Assembly (NCBI GenBank): GCA_041628615.1
Contig: JBFKOW010000153.1
Span: 1-8,602, forward strand
Source of the DNA: JAMWZF01 sp041628615
GTDB lineage: Bacteria > Pseudomonadota > Alphaproteobacteria > Rhodobacterales > Rhodobacteraceae
Reading direction: 5' to 3'
Length of the DNA stretch: 8,602 nt
The position numbers and the translations under genes are program-made. The first letter of the stretch is position 1. Every line of letters begins with the position of its first letter. The notes under the pieces were generated by a model. That model saw only the letters and a program-made list of their open reading frames with translations, was not told the origin of the DNA and made no database searches. Positions 1 to 6,375 of the stretch are shown here, piece by piece.

Positions 1-539
1 CCGGCGATCTCCTCGCGCACCGCCATGATGTTGCTGTCAGGGTCGATCCGCACCCCGAACAGCCGCAGCACCCCTCGCACCAGCAGCCGCACGAAGCCGA
101 CGATCGGCGAGAACACGGTGATCACTAGGCCGATCGGCCAGGCCACGAGGCTGGCCGCCCGTTCCGCGTTGGTGATGGCGTAGGTCTTGGGCAGGACCTC
201 GGCGAAGATCAGCACCAGGAAGGTCATCACCAGCGTCGCCAGCGCCACCCCGGATTCGCCGAACAGCCGGGTGAACATCGCCGTCGCCAGCGACGCGGCG
301 AGGATGTTGACGATGTTGTTGCCGAGCAGGACCGAGCCGATCAGCCGCTCGTTCTCCTCGGTGATCTTCAGCGCCCGGGCGGCGCCGCCGTCGCCCCGGT
401 CGGCGGCGGACCGCAACTTGCCCCGCGAGGCGGCCGTCAGCGCGGTCTCGGAGCCGGAGAAAAACGCCGAGAGAACCAGCAGCAAGAGGATCGAGGCGGC
501 GGTGGTCCAGAAGGCACCGTCTAGCGTGGCGGGTTCCAT
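1..539 (-). CDS. CorC/HlyC-family (CNNM/DUF21 domain) membrane protein, 5' part only
   Basis: The first 179 residues are present; the gene continues beyond the left edge. It matches the N-terminal CNNM (DUF21) transmembrane domain of the family annotated as hemolysin, CorC or CNNM transporter, inner-membrane proteins linked to Mg2+ or other cation efflux. Visible hallmarks are a hydrophobic helix at residues 14-28 followed by SGSETALTA (28-36), the LLGNNIVNI block (71-79), a hydrophobic helix at about 97-114 ending in FAEVLPKTYA (112-121), and another hydrophobic stretch at about 132-150. CBS-pair and CorC_HlyC domains would lie outside the window. The ATG at 537-539 is the first in-frame start, but the Shine-Dalgarno is weak, with an A-tract just upstream. 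It lies 52 bp behind xerD in the same direction with no visible terminator between, so readthrough is likely. Family is confident; the transported ion is not known, and true haemolysin activity is doubtful. Confidence 0.9.
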   Translation of the reverse strand, partial: MEPATLDGAFWTTAASILLLLVLSAFFSGSETALTAASRGKLRSAADRGDGGAARALKITEENERLIGSVLLGNNIVNILAASLATAMFTRLFGESGVALATLVMTFLVLIFAEVLPKTYAITNAERAASLVAWPIGLVITVFSPIVGFVRLLVRGVLRLFGVRIDPDSNIMAVREEIA

Positions 540-591
540 GGCGGGATCTTTTTTTGACTGACTGCTGTTATGGGGCGTGGGGGAGGCGGCT

Positions 592-1560
592 TCAAGTTTC
601 GCCGGGGGGTCGGGCGAGCGGGTGGTGCCGCAGCACCAGCTCGCGCAGCCGCTCGTCGACCACATGGGTGTAGATCTCGGTGGTGGCCACGTCGGCATGG
701 CCCAGCAGGGTCTGGATCGACCGCAGATCGGCGCCGCCTTCGAGCAGGTGGGTCGCGAAGGCGTGCCGCAGGCTGTGCGGAGTCACCTTGCCGGGGTCGA
801 GACCGGCGGCCACGGCCAGCTTCTTGACCAGCGCGAAGAACCAGTAGCGGGTGAGGTGGCCCTCCTTGCCGCGGGACGGGAACAGGAAGCGCGACGGCGC
901 GACGGCGGCGCCGGGCCGTTGCCCGGCCAGCCGGCGCTCCTCGGCGGCGTCGCGCTCGACCAGCCAGGCCGCGAGGGCCGTCCGGGCGGGCGGCGACAGC
1001 GGCACCAGCCGTTCCTTGCCGCCCTTGCCGCGCACCAGCAGGACTTCCGGATCGCCGCGCGCCGCCGCGACGGGAAGCCCGACAAGCTCGCTGACCCGCA
1101 TGCCGGTGGCGTAGATCAGCTCCATGAGGCAGGTATCGCGCACCGCGTCCTTGCCGGTCCCGCCCGCCGCCGCGATCAGCCGGCCGACCTCGTCCACGGT
1201 GAGGGTGCGGGGCAGCTTGCGGTCCTTGCCGGGTCCGGGGATCCGCAGCGCCGGGTTGTCCTTGCGCCAGCCTTCCTCGAAGGCGAAGCGGTAGAGCTGC
1301 CGGATCGCGCTCAGCCGGCGCGCCCGGGTGGACCGCGCAAGCCCTTCGGCCTCGCAGTCCACGATGTAGGCCTCGATGTCGGCCTGCGCCGCGGTGGCGA
1401 AGGTCAGCCCCCGGCGGCGGCCGAGAAAGCCGCTGAAATCGACGAGGTCGCGGCCATAGGCGAGCCGGGTGTTCTCGGCCGCGTCGAGTTCGGCGGCCTG
1501 GGCCTCGAGAAACGCCGCGATCCAGTCCCGGTCCGCGGCGGCGGCTGCGGTCTTGGTCAC
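592..1560 (-). CDS. xerD: Site-specific tyrosine recombinase XerD
   Basis: A 322-residue tyrosine recombinase. With XerC it resolves chromosome dimers at dif, normally activated by FtsK at the division septum. The N-terminal SAM-like core-binding domain spans about residues 10-102 (TRLAYGRDL near 31, then the STRARRLSAIRQLYRF block at 77-92). The catalytic domain follows with all expected residues: R155 in ATGMRVSEL, K179 in RGKGGKERLVPL, H262 and R265 in HSLRHAFATHLL, H288 in LLGHADVATT, and nucleophile Y297 in IYTHV. The 24-residue R-to-K spacing equals that of E. coli XerD. The start is a GTG at 1558-1560, preceded by GGAG 8 nt upstream; it overlaps the stop of the upstream gene by 4 bp (GTGA), implying translational coupling. 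XerD is preferred over XerC from overall resemblance and the usual alphaproteobacterial xerD neighbourhood; XerC remains the main alternative. Confidence 0.93.
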   Translation of the reverse strand: MTKTAAAAADRDWIAAFLEAQAAELDAAENTRLAYGRDLVDFSGFLGRRRGLTFATAAQADIEAYIVDCEAEGLARSTRARRLSAIRQLYRFAFEEGWRKDNPALRIPGPGKDRKLPRTLTVDEVGRLIAAAGGTGKDAVRDTCLMELIYATGMRVSELVGLPVAAARGDPEVLLVRGKGGKERLVPLSPPARTALAAWLVERDAAEERRLAGQRPGAAVAPSRFLFPSRGKEGHLTRYWFFALVKKLAVAAGLDPGKVTPHSLRHAFATHLLEGGADLRSIQTLLGHADVATTEIYTHVVDERLRELVLRHHPLARPPGET

Positions 1561-3140
1561 GGCGACCGCTCCAGGATCAGCAGTTGCAGCGCCGCCCGCC
1601 GGGCGAAATCCTCCAGCCCGACCGAGCGGAACAGCGCCAGCGCCTCGGTGGCGGAGGCGATGTCGCCCTCTGCCCCCTCGCTGAACTGGGCGATGGCGCG
1701 CAGCAGCGCCTCGCCGAGCCGCCCGTCGCCCGCCATCGCCAGCAGCGTCGGATCGGGCGCCGCGCCGGTGAAGGCCGCCCGCACCGCGGTCTCGGTCGGG
1801 GTCCGGGCCTGCGCGTCGGTCAACTGGCCGCGGGCGGTCCCGACAAGGAACCGGTCCGCGGCCCCGAGTTCGGCGCCGCCGTCGAGCGCGTCGAGCGCCA
1901 CCGACTCGTAGAGGTCCGACAGCAGGCCGACCCGCAGCGCCACGGCCGCGGCCGGTCCGGTCAGGTCGGCCCCCGACAGGGCTTCGGCGAAATGCCGGGC
2001 GAAGGCCGTCTCGATGCGCGCCTCCCGGGCCGCGTCCCACGCCGCGAGAAGCGCCTCGCCGACGCCGTCGTCGTCGGCCAGCGCGGTCTCCAGCGCCTGC
2101 ATCGCACGGGCCCGGTCCCAGACCCCGCCCGAGGCGGCGGGCCGTTGCAGGGCGTAGAGATCGAACAGGCGGCTGTCGGTCACGCCGCCGGACCGGGCAA
2201 GCCGTTCGGCCGCCTCGATCCGCGCCTTCCAGCCCACCGTGTCGCGCAGGTCGGCATGGGCGAATGCGCGGGGCAGGGTGGCGGTGCTCAGCCCCTCGCC
2301 GATCGCCTCGCGCATCCGGAACACCAGCGGCGAGGGCCGGGAGGGCGCGGCCAGCGGCGGCTCGCCCTCGAACAGGTCGGGATCGAGGAACCGGGCCAGC
2401 AGCGCCTCCTCCTCGGCGTCGACATCGCCGAGCGCCACGGCGGTGTTGAGGGTCAGCGCCGCCGCCGGCCAGTCGCCGGAGCGGGCGAGGCAGAAGATCC
2501 GCGCCTGCAGCGTCGGGGCGACCTCGGGCTTGAGGCGCATCAGGCGGCAGGCGGCGTCCTCGGCCCCGGTGAGCAGGGCGACGTCGAAATAGCGCCGGAA
2601 CAGTTCGGGCGTGGACGGGTTCGCCGCCCGAAGCAGTTCTAGCGCCGGGTCGAGCGCGCCGAGGTCCAGCAGCTTGTCGATCCGGGCGAGGAACAGCCGC
2701 CCCTCGGGGCCGGCACCGGCCGGCGGCTCGGCCTCGGCCAGCATAAGCGTCACGATCAGCCGCTGAATCGCCGGCAGGGTCTCGACCCGCTCCGCCCGGA
2801 CCAGGGTGACGAGGTCGGCCTCGACACTGCCGGACCACAGATCGGCGGGCAGTCCGGTGCGGGAGGGCGGCAGCAGGCCGACCCGGTCCGGCGAGGGAAG
2901 GTCGAGCGGGGTGACGGTGATCTCGGGGACCGTGGCGCTGTCGGCCACCGGATCCTCGGACGGCAGACCCGGCGCGGCGCCCGGGGCGGTGGCCGGAACC
3001 GCGATCACGCTGTCGGACAGCCAGTCGATCGCCGACAGCGGCGCGCCGCCGCCGTCCTGCGCCGAGACCGGTCCGGCCAGCAGCCCCCCGGCCAGCAGGA
3101 CGGCCCGCAGGCCGGTCCGCGCTGTGCCCCGCCCGGTCAT
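1557..3140 (-). CDS. Conserved exported protein of unknown function, helical-repeat type, upstream of xerD
   Basis: A 527-residue protein that I do not recognise by function. The N-terminus has a basic stretch (residues 1-12), a hydrophobic core (about 13-24) and a likely signal-peptidase site after VSA (residue 27), so it is probably periplasmic. Residues 30-105 are Pro/Ala-rich and low in predicted helix (with PEITVTPLDLPSPDR at 72-86). From about 107 to the end it is Ala/Leu/Arg-rich and helical, resembling a TPR-like solenoid, for example LLDLGALDPALELLRAA (157-173) and ARSGDWPAAALTLNTAV (219-235). Only two Cys are seen (198 and 217). The ATG at 3138-3140 has a GAGG 9 nt upstream and sits 1 bp after the preceding stop; the frame stays open further upstream, but that part overlaps the upstream small gene and has no signal peptide at its own start. 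Its 3' end overlaps xerD by 4 bp. Reading frame and export are well supported; the role is unknown. Confidence 0.8.
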   Translation of the reverse strand: MTGRGTARTGLRAVLLAGGLLAGPVSAQDGGGAPLSAIDWLSDSVIAVPATAPGAAPGLPSEDPVADSATVPEITVTPLDLPSPDRVGLLPPSRTGLPADLWSGSVEADLVTLVRAERVETLPAIQRLIVTLMLAEAEPPAGAGPEGRLFLARIDKLLDLGALDPALELLRAANPSTPELFRRYFDVALLTGAEDAACRLMRLKPEVAPTLQARIFCLARSGDWPAAALTLNTAVALGDVDAEEEALLARFLDPDLFEGEPPLAAPSRPSPLVFRMREAIGEGLSTATLPRAFAHADLRDTVGWKARIEAAERLARSGGVTDSRLFDLYALQRPAASGGVWDRARAMQALETALADDDGVGEALLAAWDAAREARIETAFARHFAEALSGADLTGPAAAVALRVGLLSDLYESVALDALDGGAELGAADRFLVGTARGQLTDAQARTPTETAVRAAFTGAAPDPTLLAMAGDGRLGEALLRAIAQFSEGAEGDIASATEALALFRSVGLEDFARRAALQLLILERSP

Positions 3141-3141
3141 C

Positions 3142-3297
3142 TCAGCGCGCCTCGAGCACCACCGGTTCGACCACCCGCTGCTGCGGCGCGGCAAAATCCT
3201 GCGGAAAGAACACGGGTCCGAGATAGGCATAGGCAACAAGACCGATCGCCCCCAAGATCGCCAGAAAGAACAACAGCTTGATGAGTTTCCAGAGCAC
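3142..3297 (-). CDS. Small single-pass membrane protein of unknown function
   Basis: A 51-residue protein starting at GTG 3295-3297. It has two lysines near the start (K4, K7), a hydrophobic helix at about residues 5-26 rich in Leu, Ile and Phe, then a short polar tail ending VVEPVVLEAR. The pattern suggests an N-in, C-out inner-membrane protein of the kind common at the head of this locus in Rhodobacterales (recalled, not searched). The GTG is preferred because AAGG lies 7 nt upstream and the hydrophobic segment then begins at once. An in-frame ATG at 3328-3330 would add 11 charged residues but has no clear ribosome binding site and would leave a leader of only about 17 nt after the candidate promoter. 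The stop lies 1 bp before the start of the next gene, so the two are probably coupled. Function not assignable. Confidence 0.65.
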   Translation of the reverse strand: MLWKLIKLLFFLAILGAIGLVAYAYLGPVFFPQDFAAPQQRVVEPVVLEAR

Positions 3298-3299
3298 GT

Positions 3300-3308
3300 T
3301 CCTGCCTT
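3300..3308 (-). promoter_or_regulatory. Ribosome binding site deciding the GTG start at 3297
   Basis: On the minus strand the sequence reads AAGGCAGGA just ahead of GTG 3295-3297. The AAGG element is 7 nt from the start, the usual spacing, and the overlapping AGGA is 2 nt away. No comparable purine-rich element precedes the alternative ATG at 3328-3330. Confidence 0.45.
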
Positions 3309-3353
3309 TTCGTCGCTCGCCGCCTGTCATGGGTCGCAGGCCGTTCGGTGCCG

Positions 3354-3382
3354 GTTATATATGGCCTTTCCGGCAATATCAC
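3354..3382 (-). promoter_or_regulatory. Candidate sigma70-type promoter for the minus-strand operon
   Basis: Read on the minus strand, a -35 like GTGATA (3377-3382, 4 of 6 to TTGACA) is followed after exactly 17 nt by TATAAC (3354-3359, 5 of 6 to TATAAT). This is one of the few AT-rich spots in the window and lies about 55-60 bp ahead of the GTG of the small membrane protein. Transcription would start near 3347 and could carry the small gene, the exported protein, xerD and perhaps the CNNM-domain gene. No equally good plus-strand promoter for aroK is visible in the same region. Visual match only. Confidence 0.35.
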
Positions 3383-3433
3383 GCCAGACATGGCGCAACG
3401 AGGGTGCAAACGGCAAGGGACAGCCGAGAGACG

Positions 3434-3994
3434 ATGACCGAGCCGAAGGCGAGGCTTCTGCGCAGCGTTGTGATGGTGGGCATGATGGGGTCGGGCAAGA
3501 CGGCGATCGGGCGGTCGCTGGCGGCGCGGTTCGGGGTGCCCTTCGTCGACAGCGACGCCGAGATCGAGACCGCCGCCGCCGCCACCATCTCCGAGATCTT
3601 CGCCCGCGACGGCGAGGCGTTCTTCCGTGACCGCGAGGCCGAGGTCCTGGCCCGGCTGCTCGCCGGCCCGCCCAGCGTGATCTCGACCGGCGGCGGCGCC
3701 TACCTGGCCGAGCGCAACCGCGCCGCGATCACCCGCGCCGGGGTGGCGGTGTGGCTGGACGCCGACCTCGGCCTGCTGTGGGACCGGGTGAAGCACAAGG
3801 ACACCCGGCCGCTGCTGCGCACCGCGGATCCGCGCGCGACGCTGGCCGAGATCCACGCCGCGCGGGTGCCGGTCTACGCGCTGGCCGACCTGCGGGTGAA
3901 GGCGGACCGGGCCTATTCCATCGAGGACATGACCGACGCGGTGATCGCCGTGCTGCGCACCCGTCCCGACATCGTGGAGGTTCAGGATGGCTGA
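3434..3994 (+). CDS. aroK: Shikimate kinase
   Basis: A 186-residue P-loop kinase that uses ATP to phosphorylate the 3-hydroxyl of shikimate, the fifth step of the cytoplasmic shikimate pathway. Visible signatures: Walker A GMMGSGKT (16-23), shikimate-binding D39/D41 in VDSDAEIE, the FFRDRE segment with R65 (63-68), the STGGGA loop (84-89), lid-region arginine R125 in TRPLL, and R144 in ARVPVY that contacts substrate and nucleotide. Length is normal for AroK. The start ATG at 3434 is preceded by a GAGAG purine stretch; the frame is open further upstream to 3278, but that part lies in the divergent promoter region and lacks family similarity. Its last 8 bp overlap aroB, with a strong GGAGG inside the aroK tail, so the two genes are translationally linked. 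Confidence 0.96.
   Translation: MTEPKARLLRSVVMVGMMGSGKTAIGRSLAARFGVPFVDSDAEIETAAAATISEIFARDGEAFFRDREAEVLARLLAGPPSVISTGGGAYLAERNRAAITRAGVAVWLDADLGLLWDRVKHKDTRPLLRTADPRATLAEIHAARVPVYALADLRVKADRAYSIEDMTDAVIAVLRTRPDIVEVQDG
3976..3980 (+). promoter_or_regulatory. aroB Shine-Dalgarno inside the aroK 3' end
   Basis: GGAGG lies 6 nt before the aroB ATG at 3987-3989 and within the coding sequence of aroK. It is the clearest ribosome binding site in the window and fixes the aroB start, implying re-initiation or coupled translation as ribosomes finish aroK. Confidence 0.75.
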
Positions 3995-5123
3995 GGCGGA
4001 AACGCTGCGAGAGGTGGTGCCGGTGCCGCTGCCAGGCCGGGATTACGACGTGGTGATCGGGCCGGGCCTTCTGGCCGAGGCAGGCGCCCGGATCGCGCCG
4101 CTGCTGCGCCGCCCGCGGGTCGCGGTGCTGACCGAGGAACGGGTCGCCGCCGCCCATCTGCCCGCGCTCATGGCGGCCCTGAAGGCCGAGGGCATCGCCG
4201 CCAGCGCCCTCGCCCTGCCGCCGGGCGAGGCGACGAAGGGCTGGGACGGCCTGAGCCGGGCGGTCGAATGGCTGCTGTCCGAGCGGATCGAACGCGGCGA
4301 CATCGTGGTCGCCTTCGGCGGCGGGGTGATCGGCGACCTCGCCGGCTTCGCCGCCGCCATCGTCCGCCGGGGCATCCGCTTCGTGCAGGTGCCGACCACC
4401 CTGCTGGCACAGGTCGACAGTTCGGTCGGCGGCAAGACCGGGATCAATTCGCCCCACGGCAAGAACCTGGTCGGCGCCTTCCACCAGCCGGTGCTGGTGC
4501 TGGCCGATACCGCCCTGCTGTCGACCCTGCCCGAACGCGACTTTCTCGCCGGCTACGGCGAGGTGGTGAAATACGGCCTGCTGGGCGACGCCGCCTTCTT
4601 CGGTTGGCTGGAGAAGGCGGGGCCGACCCTGCGCTCCGACCCGGCGGCGCTGATCGCCGCGGTGCGCCGGTCAGTCGAGATGAAGGCCGAGATCGTGCTG
4701 CGCGACGAGACCGAGCAGGGCGACCGGGCGCTTCTCAACCTGGGGCATACCTTCTGTCACGCGCTCGAGGCGGCGACGGGGTATTCCGACCGGCTGCTGC
4801 ACGGCGAAGGGGTGGCGATCGGCTGCGCGCTGGCCTTCGACCTGTCGTCGCGGCTGGGCCTGTGCCCGCAGGAGGAGCCGTCGCGCGTGCGGGCGCACCT
4901 GAAGGCGATGGGGATGAAGACCGATCTCGCCGACATCCCCGGCGACCTGCCGGGTCCCGAGGCCCTGCTCGACCTGATGGGGCAGGACAAGAAGGTGGTG
5001 GACGGCCGCCTGCGCTTCATCCTCGCGCGCGGCATCGGCCGGGCCTTCGTGACCTCGGACGTGCCGCCCGAGGCGGTGATCGCGATCCTCGACGAGGCCC
5101 TGTCCGCCCGGCCCGCAGGCTGA
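3987..5123 (+). CDS. aroB: 3-dehydroquinate synthase
   Basis: A 378-residue enzyme converting DAHP to 3-dehydroquinate, the second shikimate pathway step, using catalytic NAD+ and a divalent metal (Zn2+ or Co2+). The NAD-binding part holds GDIVVAFGGGVIGDLAGF (104-121) and the QVPTTLLAQVDSSVGGKTG run (134-152), with substrate-contacting D144, K150 and K159 (GKN). Metal ligands are E192 (GYGEVVKYG), H254 (NLGHTFCHA) and H272 (LLHGEG); all three are intact. The C-terminal helical domain carries GQDKKVVDG (332-340) and the FILARGIG segment. Length is typical. It begins 8 bp before the aroK stop and shares its transcript, the usual alphaproteobacterial pairing of two pathway enzymes. Nothing suggests damage. 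The downstream gap of 84 bp has no obvious U-tract terminator. Confidence 0.97.
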   Translation: MAEAETLREVVPVPLPGRDYDVVIGPGLLAEAGARIAPLLRRPRVAVLTEERVAAAHLPALMAALKAEGIAASALALPPGEATKGWDGLSRAVEWLLSERIERGDIVVAFGGGVIGDLAGFAAAIVRRGIRFVQVPTTLLAQVDSSVGGKTGINSPHGKNLVGAFHQPVLVLADTALLSTLPERDFLAGYGEVVKYGLLGDAAFFGWLEKAGPTLRSDPAALIAAVRRSVEMKAEIVLRDETEQGDRALLNLGHTFCHALEAATGYSDRLLHGEGVAIGCALAFDLSSRLGLCPQEEPSRVRAHLKAMGMKTDLADIPGDLPGPEALLDLMGQDKKVVDGRLRFILARGIGRAFVTSDVPPEAVIAILDEALSARPAG

Positions 5124-5128
5124 GCCAC

Positions 5129-5140
5129 GAAACCGGTTTC
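5129..5140. promoter_or_regulatory. Perfect 12-bp palindrome, possible operator
   Basis: GAAACCGGTTTC reads identically on both strands, with no spacer, in the 84-bp gap between aroB and the MAPEG gene. Its centre and A/T flanks resemble the dyads bound by LacI-family regulators. It lies about 68 bp ahead of the MAPEG start. No LacI-type gene is in the window, so binding is inference; chance or a dispersed genomic palindrome is also possible. Confidence 0.25.
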
Positions 5141-5207
5141 CGGCGACCGCGCCACGCCCTAGGCTGCGGTCAGGCTCCGTCGAGCGAGGGACCGTGAGGG
5201 AGGACAC

Positions 5208-5669
5208 ATGCCGAGTTTCGAGAATCCGGTTTTCGCACTCTACGCCGTCGCGGCCCTGCTGGGGGTTCTGAAGGTCATGGGGCAGGGGTGGGTTACGGTA
5301 CGGGCGATGATTGCCGAGAATGCCGGTTACGCCAGCCCCGAGGACCTGCGCCCCGGCGCGATCAACAAGGCCCCGGACCCGTCTCAGCTTGCCCCGAACG
5401 ACCGGGTCGAGCGGTCGCGCCGGATGCACCGCAACGATCTGGAGAACATCCCGGCGTTCTGGATCGCCGGGCTTCTGTTCGCGCTCTCCGGGCCGCCGCT
5501 CTGGGCGGCGTGGATCGGGTTCGGCGGCTTCGTCCTGGCGCGGGCCGGACATGCCTGGGCCTACGGCACGGCGCAGAACCACGAGGTCCGCGCGACCTTC
5601 TACACCGTCGGATCGGTGCTGGTGATGGCGATGGCGCTCTGGGCACTAGTGGCGATCCTCGCGGGCTGA
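5208..5669 (+). CDS. MAPEG-family membrane protein
   Basis: A 153-residue integral membrane protein of the MAPEG family (glutathione- and eicosanoid-metabolising membrane proteins; bacterial members mostly uncharacterised). Four hydrophobic helices are visible at about 7-30, 80-95, 97-117 and 130-151. The signature is in the loop before helix 2: INKAPDPSQLAPNDRVERSR (52-71) followed by RMHRNDLENIPAF (72-84), which matches the ERxxRxHxNDLENxxxF pattern of the microsomal prostaglandin E synthase-1/GST-like branch. The start ATG at 5208 has GGGAGGA just upstream. It is followed 27 bp later by the convergent end of ssb. Function in the organism is unclear: glutathione transferase or peroxidase activity is a family-level guess. 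It could be on the aroK-aroB transcript or have its own promoter in the 84-bp gap. Confidence 0.9.
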   Translation: MPSFENPVFALYAVAALLGVLKVMGQGWVTVRAMIAENAGYASPEDLRPGAINKAPDPSQLAPNDRVERSRRMHRNDLENIPAFWIAGLLFALSGPPLWAAWIGFGGFVLARAGHAWAYGTAQNHEVRATFYTVGSVLVMAMALWALVAILAG

Positions 5670-5696
5670 GGCCCGGGCCGCCGCCGCAGCCTTCGG

Positions 5697-6185
5697 TCAG
5701 AACGGGATCTCGTCGTCGAGATCGCTGCCCGCCGGCGCCGGGCTGCCGTAGTCGCGGCCGCCGCCGCCACCGCCGCCGTAGCCGCGGTCATCGCTGCCGT
5801 AGCCGCCGCCACCTCCGCCGCCGCCGCCTTCGCCGCGGCCGTCGAGCAGGGTCAGTTCGCCGCGGTAGGGCCGCAGCACGACCTCGGTGGAATAGCGGTC
5901 CGCGCCGGACTGGTCCTGCCACTTGCGGGTCTCGAGCTGGCCCTCGATGTAGACCTTGGAGCCCTTGCGCAGGTACTGCTCGGCGATCTTCGCCAGCGGC
6001 TCGGAGAAGATCGCGACCGAGTGCCATTCGGTCTTTTCCCGGCGTTCGCCGGTATTGCGGTCCTTCCAGGTTTCGGAGGTGGCGATCCGCAGGTTGCAGA
6101 CCTTGCCGCCGTTCTGGAAGGTCCGGACCTCGGGATCGCGGCCCAGGTTCCCGACCAGAATAACCTTGTTCACGCTGCCGGCCAT
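5697..6185 (-). CDS. ssb: Single-stranded DNA-binding protein
   Basis: A 162-residue SSB that coats single-stranded DNA during replication, recombination and repair and recruits partner proteins through its C-terminal tip. The OB-fold covers about residues 4-112, with NKVILVGNLGRDPEVR (6-21), ETWKDRNTGERREKTEWHSV (38-57) and the KGSKVYIEGQLETRKW strand region (74-89). The linker (about 116-148) is almost pure Gly with Tyr, Asp and Arg, including a run of nine glycines (120-128). The protein ends in the acidic tip DLDDEIPF, the universal interaction motif. The ATG at 6183-6185 is preceded by AGGGG 5 nt upstream. It is convergent with the MAPEG gene and divergent from the transglycosylase gene across a 190-bp region. 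No GTTC-N7-GTTC type LexA site was seen upstream. Confidence 0.97.
   Translation of the reverse strand: MAGSVNKVILVGNLGRDPEVRTFQNGGKVCNLRIATSETWKDRNTGERREKTEWHSVAIFSEPLAKIAEQYLRKGSKVYIEGQLETRKWQDQSGADRYSTEVVLRPYRGELTLLDGRGEGGGGGGGGGYGSDDRGYGGGGGGGRDYGSPAPAGSDLDDEIPF
5757..5828. repeat. Glycine-codon low-complexity repeat within ssb
   Basis: The ssb linker contains two poly-glycine tracts built from GGC, GGT and GGA codons on the minus strand: nine glycines at 5802-5828 and seven at 5757-5777, separated by a short Tyr/Asp/Arg-bearing spacer. The tandem GGN triplets make this a coding microsatellite that could expand or contract in frame. Confidence 0.7.
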
Positions 6186-6313
6186 GATGCCCCCTGTCGT
6201 CGCTGTCTCGTCTCGGTCGATGCCGTCTCGGCCCGGCGGCCGCGATTCTGCGGCCCCGGTCCGGCGAGACTAATGCTGCCCGCGCAAGGTTAACAGGGGG
6301 TTGCCGCGGATGG

Positions 6314-6342
6314 TTGGCGGATTGCCCGAAAAACGCTATCGT
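6314..6342 (+). promoter_or_regulatory. Candidate promoter for the lytic transglycosylase gene
   Basis: TTGGCG at 6314-6319 (4 of 6 to the -35 consensus) and TATCGT at 6337-6342 (4 of 6 to the -10 consensus) are separated by exactly 17 nt and lie about 34 bp before the ATG at 6376. The match is visual and modest. The rest of the 190-bp ssb/transglycosylase intergenic region must also hold the ssb promoter, which I could not place. Confidence 0.3.
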
Positions 6343-6375
6343 CCGCGCAACGAGGAGAGGGGCGAGGGCCTGTCG

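Noticed and set aside
592..1560. XerD as an integrase of a mobile element
   Set aside because: No attachment repeats, phage or plasmid genes or compositional change accompany it, and the neighbours are core genes, so a housekeeping Xer recombinase is the better reading.
577..1911. Long plus-strand open frame (444 codons) antisense to xerD and the exported protein gene
   Set aside because: It lies opposite two well-supported genes, its composition (Gly, Arg, Ala, Gln rich) fits a shadow of high-G+C codon bias, and no domain is visible.
1584..2642. Plus-strand open frame of 352 codons antisense to the 527-residue protein
   Set aside because: The minus-strand frame has a signal peptide, ribosome binding site and operon spacing; the plus frame has none of these and shows Arg/Gly-rich low-complexity sequence.
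592..2838. Extended 748-codon minus-strand frame running through xerD, suggesting a fusion protein
   Set aside because: Sequence upstream of the GTG at 1560 is Arg/Pro-rich shadow of the overlapping exported protein gene; recombinase similarity begins only after the GTG, which has its own GGAG.
4671..5582. Minus-strand open frame of 303 codons antisense to aroB and the MAPEG gene
   Set aside because: Both plus-strand genes carry intact family signatures; the antisense frame shows none.
5662..5675. Hairpin CGGGC-TGAG-GCCCG at the end of the MAPEG gene as a terminator
   Set aside because: The stem is only 5 bp, overlaps the stop codon and has no T-tract, so it is not supported as a terminator.
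6186..6375. LexA/SOS box ahead of ssb
   Set aside because: I looked for the GTTC-N7-GTTC element known from Rhodobacter and related alphaproteobacteria, and its complement, and found none in the divergent region.
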